Source: Streptomyces sp. BA2
GTDB taxonomy: Bacteria > Actinomycetota > Actinomycetes > Streptomycetales > Streptomycetaceae
Direction of reading: 5' to 3'
Length of the DNA stretch: 64,000 nt
NCBI RefSeq assembly: GCF_009769735.1
Contig: NZ_WSRO01000002.1
Span: 1,550,001-1,614,000 of the forward strand
In this document: positions 1 to 7,060 of the stretch, piece by piece
How the letters are laid out: every line of letters starts with the position of its first letter
Position numbering within the stretch: the first letter of the stretch is position 1
The notes under the pieces: model-generated
The model's database searches: none
The model's input: the letters and a program-made list of their open reading frames with translations, nothing else
What the model was told of the DNA's origin: nothing
Position numbers and translations under genes: made by a program

Positions 1-389
1 GGCAGGCCGCCGCCGCCCTGCTCTGGGGCGCGGCACTGCTGCTTGTGCCGGACCGGGCCGGCGAGCTCGTGCTCGGCGATGTCTGGAGCTCCGCGTCGGA
101 GCTCATCGTGCCGGCCGCGCTCGGCGTCGCGGGCTCGGGACTCGGCACGGGCGCCGCGGCCGGCCTGCGCGCGCTCGCCGCGGCCCGGCGCAGCCTGCGC
201 TGCCAGCTCATCGCCTCCACCTTCTACGTCAGCGGCGGGCTCGGCGGGGCGGCCGTGGCCGGCACGGTCGGCTCGGCCTGGGGCGTCGCCGCCGCGACCG
301 TCTGCGGCTCGGCCGTGTGGTGGCTGCAGCTGCGGTCCGCCCTGCGCGAGCGCCACCGCGATTCCATCCCCGAAGTGAGGACGTCATGA
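1..389 (+). CDS. polysaccharide flippase, C-terminal part (5' end outside window)
   Basis: Only the last 128 codons are present (first full codon at base 3, stop 387-389). The translation is strongly hydrophobic, with long Ala/Leu/Val/Gly stretches interrupted by an Arg-rich loop (RALAAARRSLRCQ). This looks like the closing membrane helices of a multi-pass polysaccharide exporter of the MATE/Wzx superfamily, ending in a short charged cytoplasmic tail. The family call rests mainly on position: it is coupled by an ATGA overlap to a GT2 glycosyltransferase and followed by other sugar-polymer genes. Any other polytopic membrane protein in the operon remains possible. Confidence 0.6.
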   Translation, partial: QAAAALLWGAALLLVPDRAGELVLGDVWSSASELIVPAALGVAGSGLGTGAAAGLRALAAARRSLRCQLIASTFYVSGGLGGAAVAGTVGSAWGVAAATVCGSAVWWLQLRSALRERHRDSIPEVRTS

Positions 390-1333
390 CCGCCCAACCC
401 CGGCTGAGCATCGGCCTGCCCGTCTACAACGGCGAGGAGTACCTCGCCGAGGCGCTCGACGCCCTGCTCGGCCAGACCTACGAGGACTTCGAGCTGGTCA
501 TCTCGGACAACGCCTCGACCGACGGAACCCAGGACATCTGCCGCACGTACGCAGCGCGGGACTCACGCATCCGGTACATCCGGCTGCCCCGGAACATCGG
601 CGCCGCGCCGAACCACAACTACGTGTTCACCGAGTGCCGCGGCGAACTGTTCAAGTGGGCGTCGCACGACGACCTGTACGCGCGGGAACTGCTGCGGCGC
701 TGCGTGGACGCCCTCGACGAGCGGCCGGACGTGGTCCTCGCGCACTCCGGCCAGGCGGTCATCGACGGCGACGGACAGGTGAAGGTCCCGTACACGTACG
801 GGCTCGCCACCGATGCGCCGCGCGCGCCGGAGCGCTTTCGCAGCCTGCTGTTCGAGCCCGGTGGCGACGACTTCTACGGGGTGATGCGGGCCGACGTGCT
901 GCGCCGGGTGAAGCCGCACGACAGCTACCACCACGCGGACCGCACCTTCGTCGCCGAGATCACCCTGCACGGGCCCTTCCACCAGGTGCCGGAGCTGCTG
1001 TACTTCCGCCGCGACCACCCCACCCGCGCCGAGCGGGCGAACCCCTCCAAGCGCTCCCGGTGCGTCAACCTGGACCCGCGCCGGGCGGGCCCGCTGCACC
1101 CGACGCCCCGGCTGCTCGCCGAGTACGTCTGGGGCTTCGTCGCGGCGGTCCGGCGGGCGCCGTTGTCGGCGGCCGACCGGCGCGCCTGCTACCGCCACCT
1201 CGCCTCGTGGATGACCAGCCGGGTCCGGCCCGGCGCGGGCGAACGGGTCGAGGACCGCGCCCCGGTCGACCCGGCCCTGCTCACTGTCTCCGTCGACGCC
1301 CTCGTCGCGGGCCGCGAGGGGAGGCAGGGGTGA
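386..1333 (+). CDS. family 2 glycosyltransferase
   Basis: Predicted cytoplasmic or membrane-associated GT-A transferase of 315 residues that would add a sugar from an NDP-sugar donor to a growing polysaccharide. The GT2 start is clear (SIGLPVYNGEEYL, residues 8-20), followed by the nucleotide-binding motif DNASTDGT (41-48) and a metal-binding DXD-like SHDD at 93-96. The start is the ATG that overlaps the flippase stop (ATGA); longer in-frame reading upstream would run inside the flippase gene. It is translationally coupled on both sides: its stop overlaps the next start as GTGA. The donor and acceptor sugars cannot be read from the sequence. Confidence 0.9.
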   Translation: MTAQPRLSIGLPVYNGEEYLAEALDALLGQTYEDFELVISDNASTDGTQDICRTYAARDSRIRYIRLPRNIGAAPNHNYVFTECRGELFKWASHDDLYARELLRRCVDALDERPDVVLAHSGQAVIDGDGQVKVPYTYGLATDAPRAPERFRSLLFEPGGDDFYGVMRADVLRRVKPHDSYHHADRTFVAEITLHGPFHQVPELLYFRRDHPTRAERANPSKRSRCVNLDPRRAGPLHPTPRLLAEYVWGFVAAVRRAPLSAADRRACYRHLASWMTSRVRPGAGERVEDRAPVDPALLTVSVDALVAGREGRQG

Positions 1334-2523
1334 CCGCGGCCCGCGTCGGGGTGTTCGGCCTGCTCGGCTCCGGCAACCTCGGCAACGACGGGTCGCTCGA
1401 GGCCGTGCTCGGCTACCTCCGCGCCGAGCACCCGGAGGCGGTCGTGGACGCGCTGTGCGGCGGTCCCGAGGTCGTCGAGGCCCGGTACGGGATCCCCGCG
1501 ACGCGGCTGCACTGGTACCGCGGGGAGTACCGGACCGCGTCACGTGCGGGCGCGATCGCGGGGAAGGGCCTGGGCAAACTCGTCGACGCCGTCCGTACCG
1601 CGGCCTGGGTGCGCCGGCACGACGTGGTGATCGTGCCGGGCATGGGCGTCCTGGAGGCCACGCTGCCGCTGCGGCCGTGGGGCTTCCCGTACTCGCTGTT
1701 CCTGCTCTGCGCGAGCGGCAAGCTGCTTCGCACCCAGGTCGCCCTGGTCGGCGTCGGCGCCGCCGAGATCGGCAACCGTCCGACCCGGGCCCTGGTGCGC
1801 TGGTCGGCACGCCTCGCCGCGTACCGCTCGTACCGGGACGCCCAATCCCGCGACGCGATGCGGGCGATGGGCGTGGACACCGCGCGCGACGAGGTCTACC
1901 CGGACCTCGCCTTCGCCCTGCCGACGCCGCCGCCAGGACCGACCGGCCAGGTCTGCGTAGGCGTCATGGACTTCCACGGGGGCGACGACGACCGCGCGAG
2001 GGCCGACGAGATCCACCGCCGCTACCTCGAAGGAACCACCCGGTTCGTGCGCGCACTGGTCGAGGAGGGCAGACAGGTCCGCCTGCTCACCGGCGACGAC
2101 TGCGATGCGACGGTGGTCGCCGCGATCCTCGAAGCGGTGGACTCGCCCCTGGTCACGGCCGCCGAAGTGGGCTCCCTTGCCGGCCTGATGAAGGAGACGG
2201 CGGCCGCCGACGCCGTGGTGGCCACCCGCTACCACAACCTGATCTGCGCGCTGAAGGTCGGCACGCCCACCCTCGCACTCAGCTATGCCGCCAAGAGCGA
2301 CGCGCTCATGGCGAGGATGGGCCTCGGCGCGTACTGCCATCCGGCTCGCGAGGTCGACGCCGGCACACTCCTCGAACAGTTCCGGGAGTTGGAGAAGCGA
2401 TCGGCGGAGTTGCGCCGGATCCTCACCGAGCGGAACCAGGAAGTCGCGCGGCAACTCGCCCACCAGTTCACCGCCTTGAGTACGACCCTGTTCAAGGCGA
2501 ACGCCCGGCAGGAGACTCCATGA
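1330..2523 (+). CDS. polysaccharide pyruvyl transferase family protein
   Basis: A 397-residue member of the CsaB/WcaK-like pyruvyl transferase family, which moves a pyruvyl group from phosphoenolpyruvate to a hexose and makes a charged ketal on surface polymers. The N-terminal glycine-rich segment FGLLGSGNLGNDGSLEAVLGYL and the C-terminal ATRYHNLICALKVGTPTLAL block, with its Arg-His pair, are typical. The start is GTG at 1330, which gives the motif close to the N-terminus and overlaps the glycosyltransferase stop; much longer upstream reading in this frame has no family signal. The stop overlaps the next ATG. Some members of this broad family act on other acceptors, so the polymer is inferred from context. 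Confidence 0.85.
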   Translation: MTAARVGVFGLLGSGNLGNDGSLEAVLGYLRAEHPEAVVDALCGGPEVVEARYGIPATRLHWYRGEYRTASRAGAIAGKGLGKLVDAVRTAAWVRRHDVVIVPGMGVLEATLPLRPWGFPYSLFLLCASGKLLRTQVALVGVGAAEIGNRPTRALVRWSARLAAYRSYRDAQSRDAMRAMGVDTARDEVYPDLAFALPTPPPGPTGQVCVGVMDFHGGDDDRARADEIHRRYLEGTTRFVRALVEEGRQVRLLTGDDCDATVVAAILEAVDSPLVTAAEVGSLAGLMKETAAADAVVATRYHNLICALKVGTPTLALSYAAKSDALMARMGLGAYCHPAREVDAGTLLEQFRELEKRSAELRRILTERNQEVARQLAHQFTALSTTLFKANARQETP

Positions 2524-3071
2524 AAGCGACCGAAGTCCCGGCGATCGCAGGCGCGTACCTGTTCGAGCCGACCCCGTACGCCGACGAGCGCGGCTTCTTC
2601 TGCCGCACCTTCGACGCCGACGTGGTCCGCTCGGTGGGACTCGACCCGTACGCCTTCCTCCAGGACAGCGTGTCCCGCTCGGTGCGGGGCGTGCTGCGCG
2701 GCCTGCACCTGCGCTCCGGCGCGGGCGAGGCCAAGCTGGTGCGGTGCTCGTACGGGAAGATCTTCGATGTTGTCGTGGACTTGAGGCCGGACTCACCGAC
2801 GTACCGCCACGTCGCCACCTTCGAGCTGTCCGGCCAGACGCAGACGAGCCTGTACATCCCGGCAGGATGCGCGCACGGCTTCCAGGCGCTGACCGACACC
2901 GCCGACACCTCGTACCGGATCGACCGGCCGCACGATCCGGCCGAGGACGTGACGATCGCCTTCGACGACCCGGAGCTTGCCATTCCCTGGCCGCTGCCGC
3001 CCACATCGATGTCCCAGCGGGACCGGGAGGCGCCGAGCCTCGCGCAGGCCCTGAAGCAGAAGGAGAGCTGA
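2520..3071 (+). CDS. dTDP-4-dehydrorhamnose 3,5-epimerase-like protein
   Basis: A 183-residue RmlC-type cupin, the usual family length. The signature FLQDSVSRSVRGVLRGLH places the catalytic base at His63 as in RmlC, followed by KLVRCSYGKIFDVVVDLR and IPAGCAHGFQALTD. A Tyr (SYRID) sits where the family has its second catalytic residue, so epimerase activity is plausible. The usual HYQ after the catalytic His is replaced by HLR, which may change substrate range. No rmlA, rmlB or rmlD is visible in the window; either they lie upstream or elsewhere, or the enzyme acts on another 4-keto sugar. The ATG overlaps the preceding stop. Confidence 0.85.
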   Translation: MKATEVPAIAGAYLFEPTPYADERGFFCRTFDADVVRSVGLDPYAFLQDSVSRSVRGVLRGLHLRSGAGEAKLVRCSYGKIFDVVVDLRPDSPTYRHVATFELSGQTQTSLYIPAGCAHGFQALTDTADTSYRIDRPHDPAEDVTIAFDDPELAIPWPLPPTSMSQRDREAPSLAQALKQKES

Positions 3072-3078
3072 ACTCACC

Positions 3079-4443
3079 GTGGACACCGAAGAGTTCGCCC
3101 TGCCCATGTCGCGGTCGGCGAACGAGCGGCTGCACGCCATGGTCCCCGGGGGCGCGCACACCTACGCCAAGGGCGACGACCAGTACCCCGAGAACCTGGC
3201 CCCGGTCATCAGCCACGGACGCGGGGCCCACGTCTGGGACGTCGACGGCAACCGCTACATCGAGTACGGGTCAGGGCTGCGGTCGGTCAGCCTGGGCCAC
3301 GCCCACCCCCGCGTGATCGAGGCGGTGCGGCGGGAGCTCGACCGCGGCAGCAACTTCGTCCGTCCTTCCATCGTGGAGGTCGATGCCGCGGAACGCTTCC
3401 TGTCCACGGTGCCGACCGCCGAGATGGTGAAGTTCGCGAAGAACGGCTCCGACGCCACCACCGCCGCGGTACGCCTCGCCCGCGCCGCCACCGGGCGCGA
3501 GCGGGTGGCCATCTGCGCCGACCATCCGTTCTTCTCCGTCGACGACTGGTTCATCGGTACGACGCCGATGTCGGCCGGCGTTCCGGCGGCGACCACCGAG
3601 CTCACCGTGTCCTTCCCCTACGGGGATCTGGCCGCCACGGAGGAGCTGCTCACCCGGTACCAGGGCGAGGTCGCCTGCCTGATCCTGGAGCCCGCCGGAC
3701 ACGCCGAGCCTTCCCCAAGCTCTCAACTTCGTTCGAGCAGGGGAGACCCCACTCCCGGCTACCTCCAGGGCCTCCGCGAGCTGGCCGACCGGCACGGCTG
3801 CGTACTGGTCTTCGACGAGATGATCACCGGCTTCCGGTGGTCCGAGGCGGGAGCCCAGGGCCTGTACGGCGTCACCCCCGACCTCTCCACGTTCGGCAAG
3901 GCGCTGGGCAACGGATTCGCCGTCTCCGCGCTCGCCGGGCGCCGCGCGCTGATGGAGCGGGGCGGGCTTCGTCACTCCGGTGACCGGGTGTTCCTGCTGT
4001 CCACCACGCACGGTGCCGAAACGCACTCCCTGGCCGCCGCGATGGCCGTGCAGGCCACCTACGCCGAGGAGGGCGTCACGGCGCAACTGCACGCTCTCGG
4101 CGAGCGGTTGGCCTCCGGTGTCCGCGAGGCCGCGGCGGGTATGGGCGTCGGCGAGCACGTCGTGGTCCGGGGCCGGGCCAGCAATCTGGTCTACGCCACC
4201 CTCGACGAGAACCGGCAGCCGTCGCAGGAGTACCGCACCCTGTTCCTGCGCAGGCTCCTCGCGGGCGGGGTGCTCGCCCCGTCGTTCGTGGTGAGCAGCG
4301 CGCTCGACGCCGCCGACATCGACCGCACCGTCGATGTGGTGGCCGAGGCATGTGCGGTGTACCGGAAGGCACTTGACGCCGCTGATCCCACGCCGTGGAT
4401 GGCGGGGCGGCCGGTGAAGCCGGTGTTCCGCCCCTTGGCGTGA
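3079..4443 (+). CDS. class III aminotransferase, glutamate-1-semialdehyde-aminomutase-like
   Basis: PLP enzyme of 454 residues related to HemL. It has the substrate-pocket start GGAHTYAKGDDQYPEN, the cofactor segment FDEMITGFRW, and the Schiff-base lysine in STFGKALGNGF (about Lys274). GTG start, 7 bases after the epimerase stop. Because it closes a surface-polysaccharide operon and HemL proper normally sits with haem genes, I infer a role in making or attaching an amino-sugar-type group, not tetrapyrrole synthesis. Oddity: residues about 211-225 (SPSSQLRSSRGDPTP) interrupt the normally short loop between ILEPA and GYLQGLRELADRHG; the DNA there is a small palindromic repeat inserted in frame. 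Confidence 0.85.
   Translation: MDTEEFALPMSRSANERLHAMVPGGAHTYAKGDDQYPENLAPVISHGRGAHVWDVDGNRYIEYGSGLRSVSLGHAHPRVIEAVRRELDRGSNFVRPSIVEVDAAERFLSTVPTAEMVKFAKNGSDATTAAVRLARAATGRERVAICADHPFFSVDDWFIGTTPMSAGVPAATTELTVSFPYGDLAATEELLTRYQGEVACLILEPAGHAEPSPSSQLRSSRGDPTPGYLQGLRELADRHGCVLVFDEMITGFRWSEAGAQGLYGVTPDLSTFGKALGNGFAVSALAGRRALMERGGLRHSGDRVFLLSTTHGAETHSLAAAMAVQATYAEEGVTAQLHALGERLASGVREAAAGMGVGEHVVVRGRASNLVYATLDENRQPSQEYRTLFLRRLLAGGVLAPSFVVSSALDAADIDRTVDVVAEACAVYRKALDAADPTPWMAGRPVKPVFRPLA
3711..3751 (+). repeat. small palindromic repeat inside the aminotransferase gene
   Basis: About 41 bases with the arrangement CCCC-AA-GCTC, an internal stretch, then GAGC-A-GGGG, so it can fold as an imperfect hairpin. 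It begins TTCCCCAAGCTCTCAACTTC. From memory, very similar elements (CCCCAAGCTCTCGGCTTCG-like) are scattered in Streptomyces genomes, usually between genes. Here it lies inside a coding region, keeps the frame and adds a hydrophilic loop. No second full copy was noticed in this window. Confidence 0.6.
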
Positions 4444-4482
4444 CGCGGCGGGGGCGCGGGCGTGGCGTGACGTGACGTGACG

Positions 4483-5148
4483 TCAGCGGGGCTCCCGCCG
4501 CCTGGCGTCAGCCGCCTTGTCGACCAGCCACGCGGTCGCCGGTGTCACCGCCAGCGCGGTGCACCAGCCGCCGAAGACGTCGGTCGGGTAGTGCGCGCCC
4601 AGGGCCACCTGCGCCCAGCCCATGGCGGCACCGGCGACCAGCGCGGCGGCGAGCACGAGCAGCGTGCCCGCCGTCCTGCCGAGGCCGAGCCGGCCGGTCG
4701 CGAGCAGCGCCACCACGAGGGCGAGCGCGGTGAGGAAGGCGGTGTGGCCGCTGGGATAGGACAGGTTGCCGTCGCCGTGGATGGTGCGTCCCACGAGGTG
4801 CTTGAGCAGCGTCGTCGTTGCCACGGTGAGGCCGGCGCCGACAACGACGAGCACGGCCGCGCGGCGATGACGCAGCAGCAGACAGCCCGCCACGGCGGCG
4901 ACGACCAGCAACGCCGCCCCCACGGGCTCCGCCAGGAAGTCCGTGGCCAGGGCGACTTGCCGCCACGGGGGCCGCACACTGTCCGCCGTCGGCTCGATGA
5001 CCCACCTGTCCACCGTGCCGGGCTCGCTGTGGCCTGCGTACAGGACCCCGAGCACGACCACCACCAGCGTGGCGAGGGCGGCGGTAAGACCGAGCCACAC
5101 GCGCAGGGTTGGGGGCAGCACCGCGGGCGCCGGCTGAGAGGCGGTCAT
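4483..5148 (-). CDS. PAP2-family phosphatase
   Basis: Integral membrane protein of 221 residues with about six hydrophobic segments. It carries the PAP2 triad in order: KHLVGRTIHG (K-x6-R, about 116-121, RT in place of the usual RP), PSGH (132-135) and an ALGAHYPTD block with the nucleophilic His. The family removes phosphate from lipid phosphates such as phosphatidate or undecaprenyl pyrophosphate at the outer membrane face. It converges with the polysaccharide operon, so a link to carrier-lipid recycling is attractive but unproven. The third motif lacks the leading SR (reads AQVALGAH), so activity should not be assumed. Confidence 0.85.
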   Translation of the reverse strand: MTASQPAPAVLPPTLRVWLGLTAALATLVVVVLGVLYAGHSEPGTVDRWVIEPTADSVRPPWRQVALATDFLAEPVGAALLVVAAVAGCLLLRHRRAAVLVVVGAGLTVATTTLLKHLVGRTIHGDGNLSYPSGHTAFLTALALVVALLATGRLGLGRTAGTLLVLAAALVAGAAMGWAQVALGAHYPTDVFGGWCTALAVTPATAWLVDKAADARRREPR

Positions 5149-5240
5149 GACGCAGCGGCTCCCCGTTTCCCCCTGGCCGAAGGCCTCGGATCAGTCTCTC
5201 TCCGCCACCCTAACGAACGAGACCCACTTCTTTGCCATAA

Positions 5241-5258
5241 CCGCAACAACGTTTGCGG
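5241..5258. promoter_or_regulatory. candidate operator before the cupin gene
   Basis: CCGCAA and TTGCGG face each other across six bases, in one of the few less G+C-rich spots, about 60 bases before the cupin start. This is an interrupted palindrome of the size bound by a dimeric regulator. No regulator gene is adjacent, so the owner is unknown. Confidence 0.35.
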
Positions 5259-5320
5259 CAGGCGGAGTTGGTGTCGCAGCCTGGTCCACGTCAAGGAGAT
5301 CGAAACCGAGAGGCTGCACG

Positions 5321-5770
5321 ATGACTATCCACGACAGCGTCAAAACCGCGCCGGGCTCCGGTGACAACGCACCGCTGAACAACCGCGTCCACCACGTCGG
5401 ATGCGGCGAGTTGGACGGCTTCGCCGCCATCAGTGGCGGCACGGTCGGTTCGAAGAAGCTCTGGATGGGGATAGTGGAGAACCCGCCGTTGAGCGCGACC
5501 GACAACCACCATCACGGAGACTCGGAGGCGGGCATCTACGTGGTCAGCGGTCACCCTGTGTTCGTCTACCACGACGGCACCGAGGAAGTGCGGCTCGCCG
5601 CCGAGCCGGGTGACTTCTTCCTCGTACCCCCGTTCGTCCCGCACCGGGAGGAGAACCCGGATCCGAACGAGCCCGCGGTCGTCGTGATCGCCCGGACCAC
5701 GCAGGAGCCGATCAAGGTCTCCGTGCCCGAGCTGTATCAACTCGACGAGAGAGAAGCGCAGGAGGAGTAG
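5321..5770 (+). CDS. single-domain cupin protein
   Basis: A 149-residue soluble protein with one cupin barrel. The first metal-binding motif is NHHHGDSEAGIYVVSG and the second is in GDFFLVPPFVPHREENP, so three or four His and one acidic ligand for a metal are present. Function within this large superfamily (dioxygenase, isomerase, regulator) cannot be told. Start chosen at ATG 5321 with GAGAGG about 10 bases before; reading further upstream gives a low-complexity segment without cupin similarity. It stands alone, 48 bases before the next gene. Confidence 0.75.
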   Translation: MTIHDSVKTAPGSGDNAPLNNRVHHVGCGELDGFAAISGGTVGSKKLWMGIVENPPLSATDNHHHGDSEAGIYVVSGHPVFVYHDGTEEVRLAAEPGDFFLVPPFVPHREENPDPNEPAVVVIARTTQEPIKVSVPELYQLDEREAQEE

Positions 5771-5818
5771 CGGACCCCGGCCCCCCTGGAGCGCACTCCA
5801 TCGGGCACAATCCCGCAC

Positions 5819-6553
5819 ATGGAGATCTCCGAGCACCTTGAAGTTCTGGACGCGGAGGGCAAGTTGCTTGCCCGCGCCGCCGATGCGGCCGGGACGGGTG
5901 CCGAGGTGGCCACCTGCCCCGGCTGGGTGGTGCGCGATCTGCTGCGGCACACGGGAGCGGTGCACCGCTGGGCCGGGGCGTTCGTAGCCGAGGAGCACGC
6001 CTCGCCGCGACCGCTGAGCGACCCGCCGGAGCTCGACGGTGCCGCGCTGGTCGACTGGTACCGGCAGGCGCACGCCGACCTGGTCGCCACGCTGCGGGCC
6101 GCCGCGCCCGACGTGCGGTGCTGGGCGTTCCTGCCCGCGCCGTCCCCGCTCGCGTTCTGGGCGCGGCGGCAGGCGAACGAGACGACGATCCACCGCGTGG
6201 ACGCCGAGTCCGCGCGCGGGGGCGCTCCGTCGCCGATCGGCACGGAGTTCGCCGCGGACGGGATCGACGAGTTGCTCCGCGGGTTTCACGCGCGCTCACG
6301 CAGCAGGGTGCGTACGCCGGAGCCGCGGGTCCTGCGCGTGCGGGCGACGGACGCCGGGGCGGACGCCGTGTGGACCGTTCGCCTGTCCCAGGAGCCGCCC
6401 GCCACGGAGCGGGGCGACGAAGGCCCGGCCGACTGCGAGGTGTCGGGGCCAGCGGAGGGCCTCTATCTCGCGCTGTGGAATCGCGCGCCGTTCCCCCACG
6501 TCAGCGGGGACAGCGCGCTCAGCGCGCTGTGGAGCGAGACGTCGGGCGTGTGA
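5819..6553 (+). CDS. maleylpyruvate isomerase-family mycothiol-dependent protein
   Basis: A 244-residue protein with the N-terminal DinB-like metal-binding four-helix domain of the actinobacterial mycothiol-dependent isomerase family. Typical marks are CPGWVVRDLLRHTGAVHRWAG (His ligands) and ANETTIHRVDAE, which supplies the third metal-site His. A small C-terminal domain ends with LALWNRAPF, also usual for the family. Actinobacteria carry many such proteins; most have no known substrate, and this one is not next to an aromatic degradation pathway. It meets the MarR gene tail to tail, 13 bases apart. Confidence 0.8.
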   Translation: MEISEHLEVLDAEGKLLARAADAAGTGAEVATCPGWVVRDLLRHTGAVHRWAGAFVAEEHASPRPLSDPPELDGAALVDWYRQAHADLVATLRAAAPDVRCWAFLPAPSPLAFWARRQANETTIHRVDAESARGGAPSPIGTEFAADGIDELLRGFHARSRSRVRTPEPRVLRVRATDAGADAVWTVRLSQEPPATERGDEGPADCEVSGPAEGLYLALWNRAPFPHVSGDSALSALWSETSGV

Positions 6554-6566
6554 GACCCGAGGAGGG

Positions 6567-6971
6567 CTACTTGGAGCTGGGTTCCGCCAGCATCCGCTCA
6601 AGGACCGCACGCTGCAACGGCCGCACCTCCGCGTGCAGCCGGCGCCCCCTGTCGGTGAGCACGACGCGCACCCCGCGCCGGTCCTCGCTGCACATGGCGC
6701 GCTCCACGAGGCCGTCCTTCTCCAGACGGCCGATGAGGCGCGAGAGCGCGCTCTGGCTCAGATGCACCCGGCCCGCGATGTCCTGCACGCGGTAGGCGCA
6801 GTCGCCGTCCGCCGCGGCGCCCTCGGACAGGACGTCGAGGACCTCGAAGTCGCTCGCCCCGAGGCCGTGCTCACGCAGGGCGTTGTCGAGTTCGCACAGG
6901 GTGCGCGCGTGCACCGCGAGGATGTCGCGCCATTGGTCCACGAGCCCTTGCTCGGCCTTCTTCGCCGCCAT
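6567..6971 (-). CDS. MarR-family transcriptional regulator
   Basis: A 134-residue winged-helix regulator. The recognition region VHLSQSALSRLIGRLEKDGLVER is followed by the wing CSEDRRGVRVVLTDRGRRL, both canonical for MarR. It is transcribed away from the MFS exporter gene and the 89-base gap holds palindromic TGCA repeats, so autorepression plus ligand-released control of the exporter is the likely scheme. The start is ATG 6971; an 18-residue upstream extension in the same frame would run through the presumed operator and is unlikely. No clear ribosome-binding site is seen. Confidence 0.87.
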   Translation of the reverse strand: MAAKKAEQGLVDQWRDILAVHARTLCELDNALREHGLGASDFEVLDVLSEGAAADGDCAYRVQDIAGRVHLSQSALSRLIGRLEKDGLVERAMCSEDRRGVRVVLTDRGRRLHAEVRPLQRAVLERMLAEPSSK

Positions 6972-7020
6972 GACATCGCACGGTAGCAGAAAAAGCCCCC
7001 TTCGTTGCATCGGAATTAAA

Positions 7021-7045
7021 TGCACTTGCAGTCAATGCACGTGCA
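7021..7045. promoter_or_regulatory. MarR operator candidate between regulator and exporter
   Basis: TGCACTTGCA (7021-7030) and the perfect palindrome TGCACGTGCA (7036-7045) lie side by side, preceded by the A+T-rich GAATTAAA that could be a promoter -10 element. They fill the space between divergent marR and MFS genes. Their spacing suits two regulator dimers. Confidence 0.65.
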
Positions 7046-7060
7046 TGTACTGTGCTCCGC

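Noticed and set aside
563..1810. Long open frames on the strand opposite real genes, many over 300 codons
   Set aside because: They are Arg/Pro/Ala/Gly-rich shadows caused by high third-position G+C. They lack family motifs and overlap well-supported genes.
3079..4443. True hemL for tetrapyrrole synthesis
   Set aside because: It lies at the end of a surface polysaccharide operon, has no haem genes near it and has an altered loop. A sugar-related aminotransferase role is more likely.
4443..4483. Terminator between the polysaccharide operon and the PAP2 gene
   Set aside because: The 39-base gap has repeated GTGAC units and a TGACGTCA palindrome but no convincing stem long enough to call.
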